14,874 nucleotides of DNA, taken from NCBI GenBank assembly GCA_030838025.1, contig JAUTXM010000413.1, forward strand, positions 1 to 14,874, read 5' to 3'. Source of the DNA: Acidimicrobiaceae bacterium (GTDB lineage: Bacteria > Actinomycetota > Acidimicrobiia > Acidimicrobiales > Palsa-688). The notes beneath the pieces were generated by a model, which saw only the letters and a list, made by a program, of their open reading frames with translations, did not search any database and was not told the origin of the DNA. Positions 6,035 to 12,275 of the stretch are shown piece after piece. Positions within the stretch are counted from its first letter, which is position 1. Each line of letters starts with the position of its first letter. A program made the position numbers and the translations under genes.

Positions 6035-6139
6035 TTGGGGATCGGGATGTGGCGGAAGTTGGATTCTCCCGTGAGCGGCGTCGCCGGACGACGGCTCCAG
6101 AGCGAGCCGTCCGGATCGATCGGAACGGCGGCGTCGTAG
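6035..6139 (+). CDS. Possible small upstream ORF before whiB-like gene
   Basis: A 34-codon frame from TTG 6035 follows AGGGAG (6025-6030) by four bases. It ends with TAG at 6137-6139, overlapping the GTG of the whiB-like frame at 6139 as TAGTG. The peptide (starting MGIGMWRKLDSPV) has no recognised family. The ribosome site and stop-start overlap suggest translational coupling or a leader ORF. The weakness is that coding potential over 34 codons cannot be judged, and whiB may instead start at ATG 6226. Confidence 0.25.
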   Translation: MGIGMWRKLDSPVSGVAGRRLQSEPSGSIGTAAS

Positions 6140-6519
6140 TGAGTCGACACGATTCGAAGGCACCGAGCGCGCCGCAACGCGTCACCAGCGGCCGGGCGGC
6201 GATCGACAAGCGCTTCGCGTTGGACATGATGTCGGTACTGGCCGCGGACGCCGATGGCAACCCATGGCGGGATCGAGCCGCATGCCAGTCGGTCAGCGCC
6301 GACCTGTTCTTTCCCATCGGTCGCACCGGCGATGCTGTTGAACATATCGAGGCCGCCAAGGCCGTCTGCCGGACGTGCCCGGTGCGCGAGGCCTGTCTTC
6401 GATTCGCGATCGAGACCAACCAGGAAGCCGGCATCTGGGGCGGTACGTCGGAAGAGGAGCGTGACCGGATCCGCCGGGCGTGGCTCGCCCGGCGCCGGCG
6501 CGAACGCGTGACGGCCTGA
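6139..6519 (+). CDS. WhiB-family iron-sulfur transcription regulator
   Basis: WhiB-like proteins bind a [4Fe-4S] cluster and act with the housekeeping sigma factor as redox- or NO-responsive regulators in actinobacteria. Counting from the internal ATG at 6226 (97 aa), the four cluster cysteines are C20 (in WRDRAACQ), C48, C51 and C57 (in CRTCPVREACL). The sigma-contact turn GIWGG is at 69-73, followed by SEEERDRIRRAW and an Arg-rich DNA-binding tail (RRRRERV). All family elements are present. The start is uncertain: GTG 6139 (126 aa) overlaps the stop of a small upstream ORF, while ATG 6226 gives the more typical WhiB length but lacks a ribosome site. The gene faces the transglycosylase gene, with strong hairpins between them. 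Which WhiB class it belongs to cannot be settled here. Confidence 0.92.
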   Translation: MSRHDSKAPSAPQRVTSGRAAIDKRFALDMMSVLAADADGNPWRDRAACQSVSADLFFPIGRTGDAVEHIEAAKAVCRTCPVREACLRFAIETNQEAGIWGGTSEEERDRIRRAWLARRRRERVTA

Positions 6520-6604
6520 GTTCCTCGGCTCAGGGCGGGCGGGCCGTCCATCGCCGATAGCCGATCCGCTCGAGGTCTGTGCGGCGGGCCCTGATCCCAC
6601 TCGA

Positions 6605-6667
6605 TCGCCGAACGCGGCGACGGGACGGGCCGGCACCCCAAAACAAGGGCTGCACCAACCCGTCCCG
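6605..6667. terminator. Stem-loops between convergent whiB-like and transglycosylase genes
   Basis: TCGCCG-AACG-CGGCGA (6605-6620) is a perfect 6-bp stem with a tetraloop. It is followed by CGGGACGGG (6621-6629) pairing perfectly with CCCGTCCCG (6659-6667). Inside that loop GCACCCC and GGGCTGC can pair with one mismatch. No T tract follows on either strand, as is common for actinobacterial terminators. A bidirectional terminator is the simplest reading; a small structured RNA is an alternative. Confidence 0.45.
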
Positions 6668-6723
6668 CCTGCCCGCCGTTGCCCGAGAGCGTGGTCGCTA
6701 CCACCCGCGAGCGTCGCCGAGCG

Positions 6724-7377
6724 CTACACCCCGCACAGGGAGTGGGTGGACCACTGCCCCCATCCCGAGCGCTGCTGCAGCCGTTGGGCCATTGCGTCCT
6801 GCACCGCCGGTGCAGCCTGATTGGGGTAACCGCTGCCTCCGATTCCCAACCAGGTCCTCTCGGAAAACTGGTAGGCACCGTAATAGCCATTGCCGGTATT
6901 CGTAGCGTAATTGCCGCCCGATTCCTTTTGCCGGATACAGGCCCAAACACCTCCCGGCGAGCTGGTATTGGCTCCAATGGCCGGCGATGTGCGCGGGCGG
7001 ACTGGGGCCACTGCCGCCGGTCGGACCGAAATAGGGGCCGCAACCGGAGTCGCAATAGCGACCGCCGCTACCGGTACCACCGCTGCCGGTACAACCGGTG
7101 GCGGTGCCGCAGGGGGAGAAACAATAGCTGCCGGCGCCACGAAATCAATCAGGGCTACCTGCGGAAGCATTCCCGGCAAGCGCTCGGGGAGCGGAAATGC
7201 CGACCGCCCTTTTGGAAGGAAACGGGTCGAACGGATTGCTCGAATTGGGGTCCGCGACTTGCTCGGGCCCATATGTGTGACAGATACCGCGGCCAAACTA
7301 GCGCTTGGCGCGACGAAGGCGGCACAGAGGCCGCCCACGGTGACTGCAGAAAAGACAAGCCGTGCTCGTCCTCGCAT
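6724..7377 (-). CDS. Secreted Rpf-like transglycosylase
   Basis: This 217-aa protein starts at ATG 7377, five bases after GAGGAG, one of the few clear ribosome sites in the window. Residues 1-30 are a signal peptide (MRGRARLVFSA, hydrophobic core, ASLAA). Residues about 79-140 are an Ala/Pro/Val-rich linker. The C-terminal 76 residues are a transglycosylase-like domain of the resuscitation-promoting-factor type: WACIRQKESGGNY with catalytic Glu152, then GYYGAYQFSERTW, and a closing GWGQW. Cys147 and Cys215 are placed to form the usual disulfide. Such enzymes cleave peptidoglycan glycan strands outside the cell, in growth or resuscitation. The 200-bp upstream gap has a CGCCC/GGGCG hairpin at 7397-7410 and a TATGGT hexamer near 7519-7524, suggesting its own promoter and a long leader; no known riboswitch was recognised. 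Codon use looks less GC-biased than in neighbours. Confidence 0.92.
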   Translation of the reverse strand: MRGRARLVFSAVTVGGLCAAFVAPSASLAAVSVTHMGPSKSRTPIRAIRSTRFLPKGRSAFPLPERLPGMLPQVALIDFVAPAAIVSPPAAPPPVVPAAVVPVAAVAIATPVAAPISVRPAAVAPVRPRTSPAIGANTSSPGGVWACIRQKESGGNYATNTGNGYYGAYQFSERTWLGIGGSGYPNQAAPAVQDAMAQRLQQRSGWGQWSTHSLCGV

Positions 7378-7577
7378 GTCGACTCCTCGGGTCGTGCGCC
7401 CATTCGGGCGTCGTGCTCTGGTGGTGTCTCGAGCGAGCGAAGCCGTGCTATGTGCACAGAACGCTCAGCGATGTGGGTCGATGGCTCTCCTCTCGCGGCG
7501 GATTACGAGCGCAACCATACCCCCAGATGAGCGCTCTTCGGCCCCAGCGCCCGTAAAAGGCCGACTTTCCTGCGTGT

Positions 7578-8132
7578 TTACCCGAGCGGAAACGCGCTCG
7601 ACCCCAACCATTCCTTGCTCGGAATGCCGCATTCGGGACATTGAATGTCGACGAATTTCGCCAGCGCGACCAGGTTCTCGGCCGTGGGAAGAACTGCCTG
7701 GTGATCGGCTGTCACTTTGACCGATTCGACGGCATAGACCGCGCCCCAACGGTCGGCCTGAACGACGAGGGCTTGATCCTCGTCGACCCCGAGTCGAGCT
7801 CGGACCGCGCCGGCCTCGTCGACCAGCATCACGACGCCCGGCAACTCGCCGGCCCCGCCGAGCCCCGCCGTGTCGCGCGCTCCCGCGATGACCATGGGCC
7901 GGGTGGCCCAATCCCGGAGACCATCGGCCGCGGTGGCGAGCAGGGCAACGTAGTCGGCGCAGCCCTGGCAGCAGTCCTGATGGGGCACGAACACAACCGA
8001 CGCCATTGGGCCTTGGCTCCACGAAACCATCCCCGGTGCCCCTTTCCGGGGAAGCGACATCGCCGGCAGGCTCTCGCCCACGGCGATGGGTCGGCGCCGG
8101 CGCGGGGAGGCAGTATCGATCGCGGAGGTCAT
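7578..8132 (-). CDS. Redoxin/thioredoxin-fold protein with two CXXC pairs
   Basis: This 184-aa protein starts at ATG 8132. After a basic N-terminus comes a thioredoxin-like core: SVVFVPHQDCCQGCADYVA, with Cys54, Cys55 and Cys58 giving a CCxxC at the usual active-site position at the end of a strand. A helix follows (LATAADGLRDW), then strands MVIAGARD and GVVMLVDEAGAVRARLGVD, like AhpC/TSA and redoxin proteins. A second pair, CPEC (165 and 168), sits in the C-terminal extension. The family reduces peroxides or disulfides; the substrate is unknown. No signal peptide or membrane segment is seen, so it should be cytoplasmic. It lies 16 bp downstream of the DUF427 gene on the same strand but also has a TAGGCT hexamer five bases before its ATG, so it may be transcribed both ways. 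Confidence 0.75.
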   Translation of the reverse strand: MTSAIDTASPRRRRPIAVGESLPAMSLPRKGAPGMVSWSQGPMASVVFVPHQDCCQGCADYVALLATAADGLRDWATRPMVIAGARDTAGLGGAGELPGVVMLVDEAGAVRARLGVDEDQALVVQADRWGAVYAVESVKVTADHQAVLPTAENLVALAKFVDIQCPECGIPSKEWLGSSAFPLG

Positions 8133-8137
8133 GCTTC

Positions 8138-8143
8138 AGCCTA
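8138..8143 (-). promoter_or_regulatory. Putative -10 element for redoxin-like gene
   Basis: TAGGCT on the minus strand ends five bases before the ATG at 8132, within the 16-bp gap after the DUF427 gene. No Shine-Dalgarno site is present, which favours a leaderless start from this hexamer. Confidence 0.35.
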
Positions 8144-8148
8144 GATCG

Positions 8149-8451
8149 CTACGCCGCTGTCCCCGCCGTCGCCTCGATCTGAACGCCCCGCCAGAACGCC
8201 ACCCGTCCGGCGACGCGCTCGGCACCTACCATGGGCTCTGGGTAGTACCAGGCGGCGTCGGGGTTGGTCCGGCCGTCGACCACCACGTCGAAGTAGCTGG
8301 CCGTGCCCTTCCAGGAGCAGACCGTGTGGGTCTCGCTCTCGTGGAGGTACCCCTCCGCGACGTCACCGAAGGGAAAATAGTGGTTGCCCTCGACCTGAAC
8401 AGTTCTGTCACTCTCGGCGATCGTGGCGCCGTTCCAAATGGCTTGCATCAT
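8149..8451 (-). CDS. DUF427 domain protein
   Basis: This 100-aa protein starts at ATG 8451, with a second ATG directly after. The whole chain is one DUF427 domain: VQVEGNHYFPFGDV, then YLHESETHTVCSWKGTASYF with the signature T-x-C-x-WKG-x-A-x-Y, then AAWYYPEP and a closing VAGRVAFWRGVQIE. The fold is a small beta-tent; its biochemical role is not established. The length is normal and conserved positions are intact. It is the first gene of a likely two-gene unit with the redoxin-like protein. It is divergent from the split-barrel gene, with 141 bp between the start codons. No clear promoter was found before it. Confidence 0.9.
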   Translation of the reverse strand: MMQAIWNGATIAESDRTVQVEGNHYFPFGDVAEGYLHESETHTVCSWKGTASYFDVVVDGRTNPDAAWYYPEPMVGAERVAGRVAFWRGVQIEATAGTAA

Positions 8452-8579
8452 GGATGGGACAACGCGATGCCGTCGCGAGTCATTCCGAACGGCGGTCTGG
8501 GAAAAGGCCCCGCCGGTCGCGCCGACGCGACGGCGGGGGGGCCAATCCGCACCGAGGCGAGCTCGAACGCCGCCCGGGG

Positions 8580-8585
8580 TACGCT
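8580..8585 (+). promoter_or_regulatory. Putative -10 element for split-barrel gene
   Basis: TACGCT ends seven bases before the ATG at 8593, in a context with no ribosome-binding site. This matches the leaderless pattern seen at other genes here. Confidence 0.45.
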
Positions 8586-8592
8586 CGCAAAC

Positions 8593-8994
8593 ATGAGCGT
8601 GTCAGTGGATCTGGCGAGCCTGCGCGAAGAGATCGACCGTCATGGCTCGGTGGCTTTTTTCCTGACGGTCGGATCAGACGGTCGCCCGCACAGCGTGCAG
8701 CTTGGCGTCGACTGGTCCGAGCCCGGTCGGTTGGTGGTCCACCCAGGCAACAGCACGGTTGCCAACGCCGTGGCTCGGCCCCTGGTCAGCCTGCTGTGGC
8801 CGCCGACGGAGCCGGGAGGCTACAGCCTGATCGTCGACGCGACCGTTACCGAAGCTTCGGGAACCGGCGATGGCGACAACGCCGTCTCGGTCCAGCCGAC
8901 CAAGGCGGTGCTGCACCGGCCGGCCCGGTCCGACGATCCCGGCGCCGTGGCGCATGGGTCGGACTGTGTTCGGGTGTTCTCAGACCAGTCCTGA
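8593..8994 (+). CDS. Pyridoxamine-5'-phosphate-oxidase-like split-barrel protein
   Basis: This 133-aa protein starts at ATG 8593. The pattern LREEIDRHGSVAFFLTVGSD, GRPHSVQLGVDWSEPGRLVV, then NSTVANAVARPLVSLLWPP and a strand YSLIVDATVTE is the standard split barrel that binds FMN or F420. Family members reduce or oxidise small molecules or simply bind flavin. Length suits a single-domain member. An open frame continues upstream to 8086 but overlaps the divergent DUF427 gene and has no family match there. Its stop lies 18 bp from that of the convergent MDMPI-like gene, with a hairpin in between. The cofactor cannot be assigned; F420-binding paralogues are common in actinobacteria. Confidence 0.82.
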   Translation: MSVSVDLASLREEIDRHGSVAFFLTVGSDGRPHSVQLGVDWSEPGRLVVHPGNSTVANAVARPLVSLLWPPTEPGGYSLIVDATVTEASGTGDGDNAVSVQPTKAVLHRPARSDDPGAVAHGSDCVRVFSDQS

Positions 8995-9012
8995 CGACCC
9001 GGTCGGGTGGTC
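8993..9012. terminator. Hairpin filling the gap between convergent genes
   Basis: GACGACCCG (8993-9001) pairs with CGGGTGGTC (9004-9012) except for one central G-G mismatch, leaving a 2-base turn. It spans the whole 18-bp gap between the two stop codons. No T tract follows. A bidirectional terminator is plausible. Confidence 0.4.
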
Positions 9013-9936
9013 CTAGTCGAGGGCGAGGGCCTGGGCTCCCGCCAGCACATCGGCGGCCAGAGCCTCGTCGCCAGTGACGACGGCATCAATGTCGTCCGGC
9101 GCCATCCGGTTGGCGACCATCCGGCAGAACGAAACGGCGTCCGCGATGATCCGAACGTCGGTCTCCCCCGGGATCCCTCGATCCAGTGAGGCCTGCCAGG
9201 TTCCGCCCCCCGGGCCCGTCAACACGATCCGAGCGGTGCGATTCGGCTTGGGCCGGTCGATCATCGCCAGACCCGCGGGCAGTGCCGAGACCGCGATCTC
9301 GGTCATCAGTCGCAGGCGAGCGGAATCGGGAGCGGCCAAAGGGCGGCCGGTTGCCCGGCGGATATCCTCCTCGTGGGTCCAGCTCTCGAAGGACCGGATC
9401 ACCAGCATGCGCTCCACCGTGGTCGTGAAGTGGTGCATGGTAATCAGGCGTTCGAGGCCATCGCGGTCCAAGACCGACGTGTGGGCGACGGTCACTGCCG
9501 ACAAATCGAGCCACTCGGCGTGGGTGTCAGATGTCGTCCGTCCCGCCTGGGCGAGGGCGTCGGCCTGCGTGGACTCCACGTGGTCGGCGTCGGTCACCAT
9601 GTCGGGTCCGATGCCGAGGGCGGAGTGGAGTTGGCGCTCGACGCCGATCAGGTGGCCCACCAAGCCTTGGATGTCGAGGTCGCGCAGGACGGGGGTGTGC
9701 CACTCGTCCTCGGATAGCTCCGATAGGACGGCGTCGAACGACAACATTGTCCGCCGGTAGCCCTCGACCGGCGTGATCGCCGATTCCGTACCTGCGGCCA
9801 GGCCGGGAGGGCGGGCCGTTTCGGCGGCCTGGATGACGCGAGGACGCAGCGCAACGGGTGGCGTGTGGGCATCAGCCTCCGCCAGCGCGTAGCGCAACTC
9901 CTCGAGGGGTCGGCCGGGTGGGCTTTGCGATGTCAT
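9013..9936 (-). CDS. Maleylpyruvate-isomerase-like (MDMPI/DinB) protein coupled to ECF sigma factor
   Basis: From ATG 9936 the product is 307 aa; this start overlaps the sigma factor stop as ATGA, indicating coupled translation. ATG 9966 would add ten residues but loses that arrangement. Residues about 52-300 match the mycothiol-dependent maleylpyruvate isomerase group of the DinB superfamily: DLDIQGLVGHLIGVE with His95, and RSFESWTHEEDIRRATGRP with Glu184 and His188, consistent with a metal site. The first 48 residues are extra and include TPPVALRPRVIQAA (25-38), which resembles the linker after the zinc domain of many anti-sigma factors. There is no HxxxCxxC zinc motif and only one Cys in the chain. 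By position it may control the sigma factor through thiol or metal sensing, or be an enzyme under its control. Family is firm; role is inferred. Confidence 0.85.
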   Translation of the reverse strand: MTSQSPPGRPLEELRYALAEADAHTPPVALRPRVIQAAETARPPGLAAGTESAITPVEGYRRTMLSFDAVLSELSEDEWHTPVLRDLDIQGLVGHLIGVERQLHSALGIGPDMVTDADHVESTQADALAQAGRTTSDTHAEWLDLSAVTVAHTSVLDRDGLERLITMHHFTTTVERMLVIRSFESWTHEEDIRRATGRPLAAPDSARLRLMTEIAVSALPAGLAMIDRPKPNRTARIVLTGPGGGTWQASLDRGIPGETDVRIIADAVSFCRMVANRMAPDDIDAVVTGDEALAADVLAGAQALALD

Positions 9937-10490
9937 GCCATCTCCAACAAGTGGGGAGCCAGCCATTCGCTGAGTTTGGCCTGGGCTAAGCGCAATCGGG
10001 ACTTTGCGGTGCCCTCAGGGATTCCAAGTACAGAGGCTAGCTCGCGCTGCGTGCAACCTTCGAAGTACGCCAGCTCGACCGCGCGGCGCTGGGCCGCGGG
10101 AAGCCGGTTTATTGCCTGGCGGACGATATCGACCAATCCGATGGACTCCACCGCATCGGGGAACGGCTCACCGGCGGTTGGGTCCAGTGCCTGTTGGCGA
10201 CTTTCGTGCGCCGACCGGCGGACTTCCCGCCGGACCGCGTCCACGGCGCGTCGATGCGCCTGGACGCCCAGAAACGCCCGCAGCGACCCGCGGGAAGGAT
10301 CGAACCGCTCAGGATGGGTCCAGAGGGTCGTGAGCACCTCTTGGACGACGTCCTCGGCGGCGTTGGCATCGCCGGTAACCCGCCGCGCCAGCCCATAGAG
10401 AAACGGGGCGTAGCGGTCGAAGATCTCGGCGATCGCCTCTTCGTCACCCGCAGCCAGTCTGGCTACGAGGAGCCCATCCCCCGTGTCCAC
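9933..10490 (-). CDS. ECF-type RNA polymerase sigma factor
   Basis: From GTG 10490 the product is 185 aa, normal for an ECF sigma factor. Region 2 spans about residues 18-90: EIFDRYAPFLYGLARRVTG, then AAEDVVQEVLTTLW (the D-x-x-Q-E core-binding motif), then LRAFLGVQAHRRAVDAVRRE. Region 4 spans about 122-175: INRLPAAQRRAVELAYFEG, then the helix-turn-helix TQRELASVLGIPEGTAKSRL. ECF factors redirect RNA polymerase to promoters of stress or envelope genes. A longer frame starts at 10646, but its extra 52 residues are Pro-rich and unlike region 2; TAGAGT seven bases before the GTG supports the shorter start. The gene is followed, with a 4-base overlap, by the MDMPI-like gene. Its order resembles SigK-like groups, but the class is not assigned. 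Confidence 0.93.
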   Translation of the reverse strand: MDTGDGLLVARLAAGDEEAIAEIFDRYAPFLYGLARRVTGDANAAEDVVQEVLTTLWTHPERFDPSRGSLRAFLGVQAHRRAVDAVRREVRRSAHESRQQALDPTAGEPFPDAVESIGLVDIVRQAINRLPAAQRRAVELAYFEGCTQRELASVLGIPEGTAKSRLRLAQAKLSEWLAPHLLEMA

Positions 10491-10497
10491 CCGTGGA

Positions 10498-10503
10498 ACT
10501 CTA
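10498..10503 (-). promoter_or_regulatory. Putative -10 element for ECF sigma gene
   Basis: TAGAGT on the minus strand ends seven bases before the GTG at 10490. It supports this start over the longer frame. The 224-bp gap up to the membrane-protein stop holds no other recognised feature. Confidence 0.4.
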
Positions 10504-10714
10504 GTCCCCGCGCCTTCAGATAGGGCCAGGAACCACAGGCCTGATCTCGGGCTGGCGGCACTGTTTCGCGGAGCGATGAAGGGCGGGGGCGGCGCGGCGG
10601 TGTCCCACCCGGGTACGGCAACTGCTGGCCGGACGACAGCTGTCACATCATCCGTTCGCTCCAGCCCCCCTCGCCGTATCAGTCCAATCGGTGAAATCTT
10701 CGCGCTCGGACCGG

Positions 10715-11584
10715 CTAGCGGCAGGCCGTGATGGGCGGTGCCGTCGGCTGGGTGGTTGGCGCCACTGTGGTCGTCGGGGCCTGCGTCGTGGTCGTGGTCA
10801 CGTCGGTCGTCGTGGACGTCGACGTGGACGTCGATGTCGTGGTGGATGTCGGCATCGTCGTCGAGGTCGTCGAGGTCGTCGATGACGTGCTCGAGGTGGA
10901 ATCGGAAAGTTCTGCCATCGGAAGAATCTCTGCCATCGGAAGAACGGCCGCCATGTGCACCGCGCAGCGGTGCACGGTGGTGCTGGTCGTGGCGACCCCG
11001 ACGACGCCAGGGACGCTGGCGGCAGGCAGCAGCGTGGTCGTCGTCGAATCCGATGTCGCAGTGGTATCGGCGGTCGTCGGGAGCTCGACCAGAGGGCCGG
11101 GGCTCGGGTTGAAGCTGGTCACGGGCGTGGTCGGCGGGCCGATGGCCAAGTTGGACGGCTTCGATCCCTTCCCCGCGCCGGTGTTGAACAACGAGTACCC
11201 GAGGCCGATGCCGGCCACGATGACCACCAGGACTGCGGCGACCGCGGCCAGCTCCCGGGCCGTGAATCGGCCCGGGCGGGGTCGGACCGTCAGGCCCTGC
11301 GAGAACGCGGCGTAGTCGTATTCGTAGCCATCGTCGGCGTCCGCGACCGGGGCGAGGGATTCGATGGCCTCGGTGACCCGGTCGTCAAAGGCCGTCGGCG
11401 GTGCCTCGCCCGCGGCGCGCAGATGTTTGGTGACGCCGGCCGCGCCGAGCCCGCTCGCCGCCCCGACGGCCCTGGGCTCGGGGTCGTCGTCGACGCCTAC
11501 GTCGTATCGGTCAGGAAGATCCCACAGCCAATCGAGCAGTTCCTCGCCGTCGGAGTCGACCTCCAAGTCGTCCCACGGACCCAT
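10715..11584 (-). CDS. Single-pass membrane protein with Thr/Ser-rich extracellular segment
   Basis: This 289-aa protein starts at ATG 11584. Residues 1-110 are an acidic, probably cytoplasmic domain, with EELLDWLWDLPDRYDVGVDD near the start and PPTAFDDRVTEAIESLAP at 62-79. Residues about 111-132 are one strong membrane helix (ELAAVAAVLVVIVAGIGLGY). The rest is an outer segment dominated by Thr, Ser and Pro, a likely stalk or glycosylation region, ending in ACR with a penultimate Cys. Near residue 205 the low-complexity run is broken by HRCAVHMAAV and a duplicated LPMAE unit. No catalytic domain is recognised. It lies upstream of the sigma factor on the same strand. The PP-x-F-x-x-RV phrase is also common in anti-sigma factors, so a membrane regulator is possible but unproven. 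Confidence 0.82.
   Translation of the reverse strand: MGPWDDLEVDSDGEELLDWLWDLPDRYDVGVDDDPEPRAVGAASGLGAAGVTKHLRAAGEAPPTAFDDRVTEAIESLAPVADADDGYEYDYAAFSQGLTVRPRPGRFTARELAAVAAVLVVIVAGIGLGYSLFNTGAGKGSKPSNLAIGPPTTPVTSFNPSPGPLVELPTTADTTATSDSTTTTLLPAASVPGVVGVATTSTTVHRCAVHMAAVLPMAEILPMAELSDSTSSTSSTTSTTSTTMPTSTTTSTSTSTSTTTDVTTTTTQAPTTTVAPTTQPTAPPITACR
10911..10975 (-). repeat. Tandem 18-nt repeat and perfect hairpin inside the membrane-protein gene
   Basis: TCTGCCATCGGAAGAA occurs at 10911-10926 and 10929-10944 (plus strand), period 18, encoding tandem LPMAE units. Ten bases beyond lies GTGCACCGC-GCA-GCGGTGCAC (10955-10975), a perfect 9-bp stem with a 3-base loop, encoding VHRCAVH. Together they interrupt the Thr/Ser-rich coding run without breaking the frame. 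Confidence 0.65.
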
Positions 11585-11590
11585 ACCGTG

Positions 11591-11596
11591 AGCTTA
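11591..11596 (-). promoter_or_regulatory. Putative -10 element for membrane-protein gene
   Basis: TAAGCT on the minus strand ends six bases before the ATG at 11584, with no ribosome site between. It lies in the 48-bp gap after the DinB-like gene, so the membrane protein can be transcribed on its own. Confidence 0.45.
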
Positions 11597-11632
11597 GGAG
11601 CCGCGACGCCACGGGCACGGCCGACGTCGCGG

Positions 11633-12211
11633 TCAGGCGATCTGACGACCGAGGAAGGCCGCCAACCGGTCATAGGGCGCAGCAGTGCCGGAAACCGCGA
11701 CGACATCAGCGAAGGGGATGTAGCCGCCTCGTTGATCGGGCGGCAACACGTCGGCGGCGACGGTCATGCTGGCCTCGGCCAGCTCGTCGTCCAGCGCCTC
11801 CAGCTGGCCGGTCGCCCATGCCAGGTCCCAGGTGTGCGCCGTCAGCTCCATGGTGTAGATGGCGGCCACGGTCGCCCCGGTAAAGGTGCCGAAGGGCAGC
11901 TCCACCTTGCGTTCCAGCACCGCGTCGTCGGCCCACAGGGCCCATGCGTCCTGGCGGGTCGCCTCGAAGGCGCGACCCCAACCGTCGTCGGCGACGTCGA
12001 CCGGGATCGACAGCTTTCCGGTCTGCGGCTCCCCCCGGCCGATGCCGGCGATGCGGTGACCAACGCCGACGAGGTGGCCGAGGAGGGCGGTGACGTCGAA
12101 GTCCGTGCACGGCGTGGGGAGCCGAAGCTGCTCTGGGGAGACCCCGGCCACCACGCGCCCGGCCTGCGCGAAGCTTCGGTGGAGGAGTGTGCGGGGATCG
12201 GATCGTGTCAT
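11633..12211 (-). CDS. DinB-like metal-binding protein (TIGR03086-type)
   Basis: From ATG 12211 the product is 192 aa, the usual size for this group. LPTPCTDFDVTALLGHLVGV (residues 31-50) carries the conserved PTPC-x-x-[FW] opening and His46. MELTAHTWDLAWATGQ (121-136) carries His126 and Asp129. With a further acidic residue these would form the metal site of the four-helix DinB fold shared with mycothiol-dependent enzymes. Its reaction is not known. An open frame upstream to 12379 overlaps the divergent regulator and is rejected. No Shine-Dalgarno site is present; CATCAT six bases before the ATG may be the -10. Only 64 bp separate it from the divergent WYL regulator, which may control it. 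Confidence 0.85.
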   Translation of the reverse strand: MTRSDPRTLLHRSFAQAGRVVAGVSPEQLRLPTPCTDFDVTALLGHLVGVGHRIAGIGRGEPQTGKLSIPVDVADDGWGRAFEATRQDAWALWADDAVLERKVELPFGTFTGATVAAIYTMELTAHTWDLAWATGQLEALDDELAEASMTVAADVLPPDQRGGYIPFADVVAVSGTAAPYDRLAAFLGRQIA

Positions 12212-12275
12212 AAGGAGATGATGCCCCTGCGAATAGGACAGCTTCTGACCTATTTGTTGGGTTAGCTTGGCCGAC
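12212..12275. promoter_or_regulatory. Divergent promoter region of DinB-like and WYL genes
   Basis: For the plus-strand gene, TAGCTT (12263-12268) ends seven bases before ATG 12276. For the minus-strand gene, CATCAT (12223-12218) ends six bases before ATG 12211. CTGACC (12245-12250) and GGTTAG (12260-12265) form an imperfect inverted repeat that overlaps the plus-strand -10, a candidate operator for the WYL protein. Function is inferred from layout. Confidence 0.5.

Noticed and set aside
6799..6815. Perfect palindrome CTGCACCG-C-CGGTGCAG inside the transglycosylase gene
   Set aside because: It lies in well-conserved coding sequence and is plausible by chance in GC-rich DNA.
5763..7055. Long minus-strand open frame (430 codons)
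   Set aside because: It runs antisense through the whiB-like gene and part of the transglycosylase gene, has no family motif, and is rich in Arg, Ser and Pro. It is a GC-driven shadow frame.
7378..7577. Possible c-di-AMP (ydaO-type) riboswitch before the Rpf-like gene, as known in some actinobacteria
   Set aside because: The leader has a small hairpin but the conserved sequence blocks of that riboswitch could not be recognised by eye; a covariance search would decide.
10491..10646. N-terminal extension of the ECF sigma factor
   Set aside because: The added residues are Pro- and Ala-rich with no region 2 similarity, and a -10-like hexamer directly precedes the GTG at 10490.
10955..12265. Long plus-strand open frame (436 codons) antisense to the membrane-protein and DinB-like genes
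   Set aside because: The minus-strand products have clear domains; this frame has none and its composition is repetitive Gly/Arg/Val.
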